Origin: FW021-bin31 sp964467635
Lineage (GTDB): Bacteria; Bacteroidota; Bacteroidia; Chitinophagales; Chitinophagaceae
Direction of reading: 5' to 3'
Assembly (NCBI GenBank): GCA_964467635.1
Contig: CAYXRN010000014.1
Span: 1 to 40,347, forward strand
Length of the DNA: 40,347 nucleotides
Shown here: one piece after another, positions 18,496-25,826 of the stretch
Layout of the letters: each line of letters begins with the position of its first letter
How positions within the stretch are numbered: position 1 is the first letter of the stretch
Made by a program: the position numbers and the translations under genes
Notes under the pieces: model-generated
What the model saw: the letters and a program-made list of their open reading frames with translations, nothing else
The model's database searches: none
Told to the model about the DNA's origin: nothing

Positions 18496-18762
18496 ATGAG
18501 CATGCAACTGGAAATATACACTCCCGTCAGAAAAGTCTTCCGAGGGGAGGTCGAAGGAATCCAATTACCGGGGCTGGACGGACTTTTTGAGATATTTTCT
18601 CACCATGCTTCCCTGGTAGCCGCGCTAGCTCCGGGGAAAATGAAAGTCATTGATAAAAACAGCACTACTTATTATAATATTAAAAGTGGCTTTGTCGAAA
18701 TGCTTAATAACCAGGCCACTGTATTAGTGGAGGGAGCTGTCCCTACTCCTTCAGCGGATTAA
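18496..18762 (+). CDS. atpC: F-type ATP synthase subunit epsilon, short form
   Basis: An 88-residue epsilon subunit with only the N-terminal beta-sandwich: LEIYTPVRKVFRGEVEGIQLPG, then GLFEIFSHHASLVAALAPG and YYNIKSGFVEMLNNQATVLVEG. Most bacterial epsilon subunits are 130-140 residues and end in a regulatory helical hairpin that inhibits ATP hydrolysis; that part is missing. This short form is normal for the phylum, so it is not a truncation. It begins 5 nt after atpD and overlaps the convergent yqgE by 4 nt at its stop. Confidence 0.93.
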   Translation: MSMQLEIYTPVRKVFRGEVEGIQLPGLDGLFEIFSHHASLVAALAPGKMKVIDKNSTTYYNIKSGFVEMLNNQATVLVEGAVPTPSAD

Positions 18763-19346
18763 TTTAAGGAAGGGTCGATGGGATAATTTATCATCATAGC
18801 ATATTCCTGCCCCATGCTTTTTAAGCATTTTTCCCAGATATGTTCTTCTTTGCCTGAAAACAGCAATCGCTTCCGGCTTCTGGAAACAATCCAGGAATCT
18901 TCTTTTTGTTCATTGATAAGCTGACCGGCGCTCCAGCCCGAATAACCAATAAAAAACTTGATGCGCTTTTCATCAATTTGCCCGTTATTCATTAAAGCGG
19001 TCATTTGTTCAAAATTACCCCCCAGGCATATTCCTTCTTTAATGCGCAGTCCGCCATCGATGAGATCGGGATATTGATGTATAAAATGGATGGTATCAAG
19101 TTGAACAGGTCCACCTACGTAGACCTTTATGGTTTTATTAAATGTATCGGGCAACAATTCATTTAGAGAGTGCAGGAACAGTCTGTTAATTATAAATCCG
19201 AAACTTCCCTCTTCAGAATGGTCGCACAAGAAAATCACCGATCGGGAAAAATGAGGATCTTTCAGGAACGGGCTGGCTATTAGTGTTTTCCCCGGGCCGG
19301 GCACGGCCTCTTCACTTCTTTTGGTATGTATATCTTTGCTACTCAC
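18759..19346 (-). CDS. yqgE: YqgE/AlgH family protein (UPF0301)
   Basis: A 195-residue YqgE/AlgH protein. The family signature is clear: GKTLIASPFLKDPHFSRSVI, LCDHSEEGSFGFIINR, VYVGGPVQLDTIHFIHQ and the C-terminal FIGYSGWSAGQLINE. The molecular function is unknown; in Pseudomonas AlgH affects alginate regulation. The start codon is GTG at 19346, only 4 nt after a perfect TAnnTTTG at 19351-19358, so the transcript should be leaderless or the true start slightly internal. Convergent with atpC. Confidence 0.93.
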   Translation of the reverse strand: MSSKDIHTKRSEEAVPGPGKTLIASPFLKDPHFSRSVIFLCDHSEEGSFGFIINRLFLHSLNELLPDTFNKTIKVYVGGPVQLDTIHFIHQYPDLIDGGLRIKEGICLGGNFEQMTALMNNGQIDEKRIKFFIGYSGWSAGQLINEQKEDSWIVSRSRKRLLFSGKEEHIWEKCLKSMGQEYAMMINYPIDPSLN

Positions 19347-19350
19347 TATT

Positions 19351-19358
19351 CAAACGTA
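19351..19358 (-). promoter_or_regulatory. -7 element of yqgE
   Basis: The minus strand reads TACGTTTG, a perfect TAnnTTTG, 4 nt before the GTG start. This implies transcription starting at or next to the start codon. Confidence 0.55.
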
Positions 19359-20292
19359 CATTAAAATTTTCACACAAAGAATATATGACAATGGAGCGAC
19401 AAGGCGACCTTTATGTTGAACCAAAAAAATACTCCTGTCACAGCCATTTTCATTTGAAGTAAAGATACAAAAAGCATGTGGAATAGACATGCATAAAGAC
19501 AAATATTAAATCCTGCTATCTGGGAGTTGGTCACCATGCCGTTATCCAGGATTTTAGAACTACGACTATGCAGATCAGCAAGTTATGTGATGACATTGAC
19601 GATCGTGGCATCAAGGAGGCTATTATAGAAAGCCGGCCTCCTGCGGGTCAAACAAATTCCGGGGAAAAAGACCGCCACCTCTGACAGCCAGGGGTCAGGT
19701 AGCTGCCCGATGAATGGGCTGGTCAGCGGTAGTTTTATCCCAACGACTGCTTTGCGGTAATTTAGGCAACTAAGCTGCCAGCGTTGTCGCTATACTGGCA
19801 GCTAAACAATCGTATTTTGAGGTATTGAAGACCGGCAACTTTAAACTGAGAAGTTCCCGTCAAATATTAATACCAAATCAGCGCGAAATATTGTAGCGGC
19901 TATTGCAGCGGGGTTATGGTATTGAAATCCTTCTATTTAGACCGTACGGCAAAATAAAGTAGAAATACTGCCCGAATAGGCACTTGCAAGACTGAGATTA
20001 TTCAGACAAACAGGCCTGCCTGCCTGAACAAACTATACCTGCCAGCATATTTCAAGTACCAGGATATTTTGGTCGATATCTTCGTCTGTCAAACTACCTG
20101 AATTGGGAAGTAAAACAAGAAATTGCCGCTAAAGCACGAAGGAAAAATTTTATTTTTTTCTTTTCCTGCTCGACGAGACTGTTTATCTTATTTACAGGTG
20201 GAATATAGTAATCATATTACATTTCCCGTTAAAAGATAGTTAAATCTCCACTTCTTTTTACCCGAAAATCAGTCCTGATGCAATGGTAAGTT
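19359..20292 (+). other. Gene-free stretch with broken reading frames, about 930 nt
   Basis: I see no gene here. All frames are interrupted, but several stretches look like eroded coding sequence: a 39-codon frame from ATG 19569, a plus frame at about 19790-19955 with a single internal TAG (about 19892), and a frame at about 20010-20210 containing a segment like NYLNWEVKQEIAAKARRK. None matches a family I recognise. A 9-bp inverted repeat lies at 19773-19803 and an AT-rich palindrome-like block at about 20139-20167. It may be a decayed insertion or pseudogene; this is inference only. Confidence 0.4.
19773..19803. repeat. Perfect 9-bp inverted repeat in the gene-free stretch
   Basis: AGCTGCCAG at 19773-19781 is matched by CTGGCAGCT at 19795-19803 with a 13-nt loop. 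No T-run follows on either side, so it is not a standard intrinsic terminator. Confidence 0.5.
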
Positions 20293-20300
20293 TATCTTTG
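20293..20300 (+). promoter_or_regulatory. -7 element of the histidine kinase gene
   Basis: TATCTTTG, a perfect TAnnTTTG, with only 5 nt before the ATG at 20306. The mRNA should start at or just before the start codon. Confidence 0.6.
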
Positions 20301-20305
20301 TAGAA

Positions 20306-21673
20306 ATGAAAAAGATTTTTCCATGGGTGGTCGTTTTGCTCAGTTTTTCGCTGATAGGCATCATCTTTATTCAATATAACTGGATAAAAAATGCTGTAAA
20401 CCTGCGGGAAAAACAGTATGAAAAACGGATGGTAGTCGCGTTGGATAATATCCGCAGTGAAATTGTAAACAATGAACACCTTCCCAATCGGAATTCTTCT
20501 GATCCGCTGAGTTCCCAGAACCATCCCTGGCAAACTATTTTCAGAGGCTTTTCACCTAGTTCGATCATTCCCGTTCATATACGGTATTCGGGTAGTGAAA
20601 TTCAATCTATTATAAAAAGAAACCTGAAGGCTCAGGGGTTCGATGTACCTTTTGAATACGCTGTATTGAGTATTTATCCTTACAATGTAGCACAGTTAGA
20701 GCTTTACTCCGATCATTATTTTGTTGCTTTCAGAGATTCAGCCAGCCACAAACAGTTTAAAACACCATTGGTATCCAGCCAATCGGGTGTAAGTGGAATG
20801 ATGAATACCAGTTTTGAAATGCTCAACATTATCGTGCCTACCGACAATTATATTATAACAATTTTACATTCCTTAAAGTGGATTATCGGAGGTTCCGTAC
20901 TTTTTACCTTGATTCTCATCACAGCGTTCGCTTTAACTATTTTTGTCATGTTACGACAAAAAAAATTATCTGCGATCAAATCTGACTTCATCAATAACAT
21001 GACTCATGAGTTCAAAACTCCTTTAGCTACTATTTCTCTTGCAGTAGACGCAATTGGTAATGACAAAGTTTTCAATAAAAAAGAAAAGATCCATTATTTT
21101 GCAGGGATTATAAAGGCAGAAAACAAACGAATGCTTAAACAGGTCGAAACGATTCTCCAGTCTGCCCTGTTAGAAAGAGAAGAGATCAAGCTAGACTTGC
21201 AAAAGATAGATGCTCATGAAGTCATCAGCAAGGCAGTGCATAATATGGAATTGCAAATGAAGAGCAAAAGTGGACGTATAGAAACAGAACTGCACGCCGA
21301 AAACGCAAACCTCAGAGTAGATGAAGTTCATTTCTCCAATATCATCTCAAACCTGCTAGATAACGCGATCAAGTATGCTAAAGAGGATCCCGTCGTTCGT
21401 GTAGAAACTTTTAACCATAAAAAGAATCTGGTCATTGCTATATCGGACAATGGTATTGGAATGAATAAAGAAACACAGGCCCGTATTTTTGAAAAATTTT
21501 ATCGCGCACATACGGGGAACCTCCATGATGTTAAAGGGTTTGGACTTGGACTTGCTTATGTTAAAAAGATTGTTGATGAACACAAAGGCAAAATAAAAGT
21601 AGAAAGCACCCTCGGAAAGGGAAGTAAATTTGAAATTGAAATCCCGGTGGAGGAGACGGAATTTCCTGAATAA
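20306..21673 (+). CDS. Orphan sensor histidine kinase
   Basis: A 455-residue membrane histidine kinase. An N-terminal membrane segment (FPWVVVLLSFSLIGIIFIQY) and a second at about residues 193-215 (IIGGSVLFTLILITAFALTI) bracket a periplasmic sensor of about 165 residues with no recognisable ligand motif. The H-box is NNMTHEFKTPLATISLA, with the phospho-acceptor His. The ATP-binding domain has N-box NLLDNAIKYAK, G1 ISDNGIGM, F-box IFEKFYRA and G2 GFGLGLAYVKKIV. No response-regulator gene lies nearby, so its partner is unknown. The following hydrolase gene starts 3 nt after its stop, so the two are probably co-transcribed. Confidence 0.93.
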   Translation: MKKIFPWVVVLLSFSLIGIIFIQYNWIKNAVNLREKQYEKRMVVALDNIRSEIVNNEHLPNRNSSDPLSSQNHPWQTIFRGFSPSSIIPVHIRYSGSEIQSIIKRNLKAQGFDVPFEYAVLSIYPYNVAQLELYSDHYFVAFRDSASHKQFKTPLVSSQSGVSGMMNTSFEMLNIIVPTDNYIITILHSLKWIIGGSVLFTLILITAFALTIFVMLRQKKLSAIKSDFINNMTHEFKTPLATISLAVDAIGNDKVFNKKEKIHYFAGIIKAENKRMLKQVETILQSALLEREEIKLDLQKIDAHEVISKAVHNMELQMKSKSGRIETELHAENANLRVDEVHFSNIISNLLDNAIKYAKEDPVVRVETFNHKKNLVIAISDNGIGMNKETQARIFEKFYRAHTGNLHDVKGFGLGLAYVKKIVDEHKGKIKVESTLGKGSKFEIEIPVEETEFPE

Positions 21674-21676
21674 CCT

Positions 21677-22489
21677 ATGAAAAAGAAATTACGTAAGATT
21701 ATTTACCCCATCCTGTTGCTTTTTACCTTATACATTATTGCAGGACTCATCCTGGCCAGACGGCAGGATATGATTATTTTTAAGCCTGCTAAACTAGACA
21801 GCAGTTATGCTGTTAAAACGAAGTGGGCGCATAAAACATTTTATATTCCTGTAAGCGAAACGTCCACATTAAATATCCTGTATCTTTATGTAGATTCGGC
21901 TAAAGGGCAAGTCCTTTACTTCCCGGAAAACTCCGGTAACCTCAGCACTCATCTTCGTCATTTATCCTTTTTTCTTGAACGGGGTTACAATGTTTTTATT
22001 CCCGATTATCCGGGTTATGGAAAAAGTACCGGGAAACCCACCGAGCAGTCCCTCAATAAAACAGGACAAATAGTCTATCAACTGGCCACAACATATATGG
22101 ATGCCGACAGCACACTTCTCTATGGAAAAGGATTGGGGGGCGCTGTTGCCGCTTATCTGGCCTCCAGATACAATGGCCAGGCATTGATCTTAGTCAGCCC
22201 GTTTTACAGCCTCTACGCGATGGCAAGCCGTTATTTCCCGATCTATCCGGTTAAAAAATACTTGCATTATGACTTTCCGGTGTATCATTATATCCAGCGT
22301 ACGTTTATGCCTATTGTCTTATTTCATGGTAAAGAGGATGGGGTTATTCCCTTTTCTCAAGCTGAAAAACTGTCACGTCAATTGGCTGAAAAGGACCGCT
22401 TTGTTCCCCTGCCGCATGCTTCGCATGAAAGCGTTATACAACAGCCGCTATATCATAAAGTGATGGATTCGCTGTTACGGCGAAAATAA
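21677..22489 (+). CDS. Alpha/beta hydrolase fold protein with Gly at the nucleophile position
   Basis: A 270-residue BEM46/YfhR-like alpha/beta hydrolase anchored by one N-terminal membrane segment (IIYPILLLFTLYIIAGLILA). Fold marks are VLYFPENSGN (oxyanion strand), VFIPDYPGYGKSTG, the acid-loop Asp in LFHGKEDGVIPFSQA and the His in PHASHESV. The nucleophile elbow, normally G-x-S-x-G, reads GKGLGG: residue 152 is Gly, codon GGA at 22130-22132, in place of Ser. The enzyme should therefore lack ordinary serine hydrolase activity unless another residue substitutes, or the sequence carries an error or early decay. Lies next to the decay zone and directly after the histidine kinase. Confidence 0.85.
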   Translation: MKKKLRKIIYPILLLFTLYIIAGLILARRQDMIIFKPAKLDSSYAVKTKWAHKTFYIPVSETSTLNILYLYVDSAKGQVLYFPENSGNLSTHLRHLSFFLERGYNVFIPDYPGYGKSTGKPTEQSLNKTGQIVYQLATTYMDADSTLLYGKGLGGAVAAYLASRYNGQALILVSPFYSLYAMASRYFPIYPVKKYLHYDFPVYHYIQRTFMPIVLFHGKEDGVIPFSQAEKLSRQLAEKDRFVPLPHASHESVIQQPLYHKVMDSLLRRK

Positions 22490-22747
22490 AAGAAGGGGTT
22501 ATGGAGAGTGATATTGATCACATTCATGTCCCAATTCGTTATATTCCACGTCTTTCTCATGTCTCAAATTGTTCGCAGATTAAAACAAGAATCCACTCGT
22601 CAGTTATGGTTATGCATCACACTACTTTACGTCAGTAGTATTGATTATTGGTATCGCAAATTATTATGGTCAGATGGTTTCTTCGTTTGCTCAATAGGGG
22701 AAGCATTACCAGAAACAATACGTCAATATATTCTTTCGCAAGGTTAG
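22490..22747 (+). pseudogene. IS200/IS605-type transposase (TnpA) remnant
   Basis: Two reading frames join into the C-terminal two thirds of a Y1 HUH transposase. Frame one from about 22490 reads ...MESDIDHIHVPIRYIPRLS, carrying the HUH metal motif His-Ile-His. After one extra base near 22555-22562 the second frame continues MSQIVRRLKQESTRQLW, then WYRKLLWSDGFFVCSIGEA and ETIRQYILSQG with the catalytic Tyr. The N-terminal part is missing, and the sequence abuts the hydrolase stop codon at 22489. The frameshift and deletion make it inactive. A subterminal hairpin typical of this element class follows at 22756-22786. Confidence 0.85.
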
Positions 22748-22755
22748 TCGCTTAC

Positions 22756-22786
22756 ATCCCATTTTCACTAAAGTGAGGGATGGGAT
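22756..22786. repeat. Imperfect palindrome, candidate right-end hairpin of the IS200 remnant
   Basis: ATCCCA (22756-22761) pairs with TGGGAT (22781-22786), and inside it TCACT (22765-22769) pairs with AGTGA (22772-22776) around a 2-nt loop. It lies 9 nt past the transposase remnant, where IS200/IS605 elements carry the hairpin recognised by TnpA. Confidence 0.6.
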
Positions 22787-22839
22787 TTACGCTCTGTTTT
22801 ATAAAGCCAGGGAAAGAATATTACATCCGTCGCAACACA

Positions 22840-22998
22840 ATGGGAGTTATGGTGGCCCGCCCAAAGCTTGAATTAATAAATAATGAGAAGGGTAAGATAG
22901 AATACGAAACACTGAAACGCTACAAGCGTTATTTACGTCAGCAAATGCGGGAACAAAGACGCGAACAACGACGTAAAGAGAAAAGGAATAAAAAATGA
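22840..22998 (+). CDS. Small very basic hypothetical protein, 52 residues
   Basis: I do not recognise it. From ATG 22840 the product begins MGVMVARPKLELINNEKGKI and ends in a highly charged Arg/Lys/Gln/Glu tail (REQRREQRRKEKRNKK), which would be a helix or RNA/DNA-binding tail. A longer in-frame start at 22780 overlaps the IS hairpin and is less likely. Its stop overlaps the start of the following pseudogene as ATGA (22995-22998), so it may once have been the upstream partner of that gene. It sits in a decay zone and may not be functional. Confidence 0.4.
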   Translation: MGVMVARPKLELINNEKGKIEYETLKRYKRYLRQQMREQRREQRRKEKRNKK

Positions 22999-23715
22999 AA
23001 ATTATATATCCACTTATTTTCACGCTCCTCCTTTCCATAGCAGCTAACGGACAAGATAGGATTATTACATTAAATGGTGATACGGTTGTATGTAAAATCA
23101 CCCGGGAGACGAAAGGTAAAGTCTATTTTACTTTCTTTCATGAGAACGAGCTTAGAAACACTTTTCTTTTCCGTGACCAGATCAAAAAGTATTCGAAAGG
23201 AACTGCTCCGAAAATAGTCTATCCGGAAGGCTATGAAGAAATGATCCAGCCTGCTGTAGATGACCCACCCCATTTATGGGTGGGACTAGGAATTGGTATG
23301 GACTATGTCGGCCGTGGCACACAGGTCGAGTTTAAATGGGGAAGATCTCCTTTTAGCCTATTTGTCGGCACATAGGCTAATTTTGTCCAAAAGGGTTTCA
23401 ATGGGGGTATAGCAGCAGAATTTTTACCCAAAAAGTGCTCACCCCCATAGTCAAAGTAATGTATGGTTACAACGTTATTAAATTCAAAGATGCTAAAAAT
23501 CTTTCCAAAGTTTACTATGGTTTTACTCCGTGAGCCAGTGTACAATATAGTAACGGAAAAATTGAATTGAATACGAATTGATGTTGTTCGTCCCTGTTCG
23601 AAACAATGAATTTCATCAAGATTATCAAGGGTTTAAAGATGCAGGAGTAGAATTTAATCCTAACGTTCTACCTGTTGCATTTAGCATAAGAATGAAGTTT
23701 GGAATCGGCGACTAG
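22995..23715 (+). pseudogene. Degraded outer-membrane beta-barrel-like protein
   Basis: An intact N-terminus (signal peptide MKIIYPLIFTLLLSIAANGQ, then DRIITLNGDTVVCKITRETK) runs to an in-frame TAG at 23373-23375. The same frame continues (ANFVQKGFNGGIAAEFLP) to a frameshift at the A5 run 23430-23434. A second frame (VMYGYNVIKFKDAKNLSKVY) is cut by TGA at 23531-23533, continues as ASVQYSNGKIELNTN, and a second frameshift near 23579-23584 leads to the last frame ending FSIRMKFGIGD-stop at 23713-23715. Joined, the pieces give a protein of about 240 residues with alternating strands and a C-terminal beta-signal-like end, as in small outer-membrane barrels. Four independent lesions rule out a sequencing slip. 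Confidence 0.85.
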
Positions 23716-23718
23716 CCC

Positions 23719-24645
23719 CTATGCTGTTATCACGTCTTTCAGCATTGCTCCCGCACTATTTACATTGAATTGATGAGGCATCCCCAGTCTTAAAGTGAAA
23801 TTGTTATATTGATGCCCGGCAGGGAAGCCAAAACAAATCGGATAGTCATATTCTTTGACTTTATCGTAGATGATTTCGTATGCCGTTTGCCCAAATGGGA
23901 TTTCATCTTCTTTCATCCTGGTAAAACCACCAATAACCAGTCCTTTTAATGCGGAAAGCTTTCCACTTCTTTTCAGGGTCCACATTTTACTATCTATTTT
24001 GTACAGGTATTCATGAACATCCTCCAAAAACAGAATTTTCCCTTCCATATCCAGATCAGCGTTGGAACACACCATTTCCGCCAGTAAGGATAGATTACCT
24101 CCAACCAATATTCCCTCACACCGCCCATACCGATTAAGGGGATGTGGACTTGTATCATAAATTAAAGGTGATCCTCTGAAGGCCTGTTGTATTGTGGCTG
24201 CAGAACGATCCCTTGTACCATATTTCAAATCAATGCACATTTCGCAATGCATGGTAGGGATACGCAGTTGGCTTTGAACAAAAGAATGGATAACGGTGAT
24301 ATCACTGTAGCCACAAAGCCATTTTGGGCTTTTATTAAAGGTACTGAAATCGATACGATCTATGATCCTGACGGTCCCATATCCACCCCTGCCGAAAAGA
24401 ACTAAATTAACAGCCGGATCATCCAACATGTCTTGCAGGTCGTTGGCTCTTTCTTCATCTGTTCCTGCGAATTGATAATATTGATCATCGATACTCCTGC
24501 CAATTTTGACCCCATATCCCCAGCGCTGCAAGGCCGCTATAGCCGGCTGCGCATCTTCCAAACAAAAATACCCCGCCGGGCAGGTAATGCCAACCGTGTC
24601 TCCTGGCTTTAAGTGGGGTGGTATCTTTGAAGGCGCATCAATCAT
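23719..24645 (-). CDS. LD-carboxypeptidase (S66 family), copy 1
   Basis: A 308-residue S66 serine peptidase that cleaves the L-Lys/DAP-D-Ala bond of murein tetrapeptides during cell-wall recycling, cytoplasmic since no signal peptide is visible. Motifs: LKPGDTVGITCPAG at the N-terminus, FGRGGYGTVRIID, KWLCGYSDIT with the nucleophile Ser in GYSD, GGNLSLLAEM, LFLEDVHEYLYKID with the catalytic Glu, and GFPAGHQYNN with the catalytic His. Tandem paralog of the next gene (38 nt apart), sharing the GRGGYG and KWLCGYSDIT motifs and the overall length. Probably co-transcribed from upstream of the second copy. Confidence 0.92.
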   Translation of the reverse strand: MIDAPSKIPPHLKPGDTVGITCPAGYFCLEDAQPAIAALQRWGYGVKIGRSIDDQYYQFAGTDEERANDLQDMLDDPAVNLVLFGRGGYGTVRIIDRIDFSTFNKSPKWLCGYSDITVIHSFVQSQLRIPTMHCEMCIDLKYGTRDRSAATIQQAFRGSPLIYDTSPHPLNRYGRCEGILVGGNLSLLAEMVCSNADLDMEGKILFLEDVHEYLYKIDSKMWTLKRSGKLSALKGLVIGGFTRMKEDEIPFGQTAYEIIYDKVKEYDYPICFGFPAGHQYNNFTLRLGMPHQFNVNSAGAMLKDVITA

Positions 24646-24683
24646 AATATTAGCGAAAAAAGGGACTAACTAATTTTATAAAA

Positions 24684-25631
24684 TCAGAAGGTTATTTCTT
24701 TTAAGCTACATTCACTTCCAACATGTAACGCATAAGCCGCTCCTTCTTTCAAAGCATAGTTTTCCTTCTGGTGACCCACCGGAAAGTCAAATGCTACCGG
24801 ATAATCGTATGTTTTTACTTTATCATAAATCAATTCCCATTCCCTTTGTCCGAAAGGTTCATCCGTATCCTTTACTGCTGTAAAACTACCAACAATAAGT
24901 CCGGCAAGTCCGTCCAGCCAACCAGCTCTTTTTAGTGTTAACATCATCCGATCAATGTTATACCTGTATTCTCCTGTATCTTCAATAAAAAGGATCTTAC
25001 CGTCCATAGACGGTTGTGAATTCGAACCACATATAGCTGCCAATAAGCAAAGGTTCCCCCCCACCAGCAACCCGCGAGCATTCCCCTGCCTGTTTTGTTC
25101 GCGCCCTTCAAAAGTATAAGCAAGCGGTTTACCCGCTAGCGCGTTCCGAAGGCTGCGAACATATATATCTTGATGACTCTCCGGTGTAATTCCACTACAC
25201 ATGAGCGAATGAATAGTTTGTATTTGAAAATTTTTTAAAATATGTATGTGTAATGCGGTAATGTCACTATACCCGCATAACCATTTTGGGCACTTTACAA
25301 ACTCAGAGAAGTCCACCTCGTCGAGTATCCGCAATACGCCATACCCGCCCCGGCCAAATACAATAGCCTGCATTTTCCCATCATCCAACATTTCCTGCAA
25401 TTCATCCCGTCGTACGTTGTCCGGTGCGGAAAAGTTATGATAATGGCCTTCTAACGTCTTTCCCGTTTTCACTTTATATCCCCATGCCCGTAACACATCA
25501 CAACTATAGGCGGCGGCCTCCGCCTCTATTTTACTTGCCGGGCAAGTGACTCCTATTAGATCGCCTTTTTTTAGATATGGAGGGGCGATAGCAGCTTGAT
25601 TCCTGATCCAATCGTCACGTTTTGCTTGCAT
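24684..25631 (-). CDS. LD-carboxypeptidase (S66 family), copy 2
   Basis: A 315-residue paralog of the downstream gene, with the same order of motifs: LKKGDLIGVTCPASK, VFGRGGYGVLRILD, KWLCGYSDIT (nucleophile Ser), LLVGGNLCLLAAI, LFIEDTGEYRYNID (Glu) and DFPVGHQKENY (His). The catalytic set is complete in both copies. The N-terminal 15 residues are not part of the fold, and the start could be slightly later. Two S66 enzymes in tandem may differ in the peptides they accept (for example murein tetrapeptide versus other LD peptides or dipeptides), which the sequence cannot decide. Confidence 0.92.
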   Translation of the reverse strand: MQAKRDDWIRNQAAIAPPYLKKGDLIGVTCPASKIEAEAAAYSCDVLRAWGYKVKTGKTLEGHYHNFSAPDNVRRDELQEMLDDGKMQAIVFGRGGYGVLRILDEVDFSEFVKCPKWLCGYSDITALHIHILKNFQIQTIHSLMCSGITPESHQDIYVRSLRNALAGKPLAYTFEGREQNRQGNARGLLVGGNLCLLAAICGSNSQPSMDGKILFIEDTGEYRYNIDRMMLTLKRAGWLDGLAGLIVGSFTAVKDTDEPFGQREWELIYDKVKTYDYPVAFDFPVGHQKENYALKEGAAYALHVGSECSLKEITF

Positions 25632-25826
25632 ATATGATTAATAACCTTTTTCTGAAAAGCAAAGTACACCAATTTATGCATAAAAACACGATTGTACATC
25701 AAAAACAAGTCAATAGTGATATGCCGGACCGGTCGTTTTTATGAGGCTCAAATGCTTCCAGGACTATATCTAAGGTAAGATTAAAATAGTCTACGGCCTT
25801 AGCTAAATGTTCAGTTATCCCATCGC

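Noticed and set aside
20139..20167. AGGAAAA...TTTTCCT inverted repeat before the histidine kinase
   Set aside because: Low-complexity A/T sequence; the pairing is easily due to chance and no gene end lies next to it.
20258..20533. 91-residue minus-strand frame over the histidine kinase start
   Set aside because: It overlaps the kinase's start region and promoter on the opposite strand and has no recognisable motif.
22508..22747. 79-residue frame as an independent gene
   Set aside because: It is the C-terminal part of the IS200 transposase remnant; its first 17 residues are the out-of-frame reading of the upstream half.
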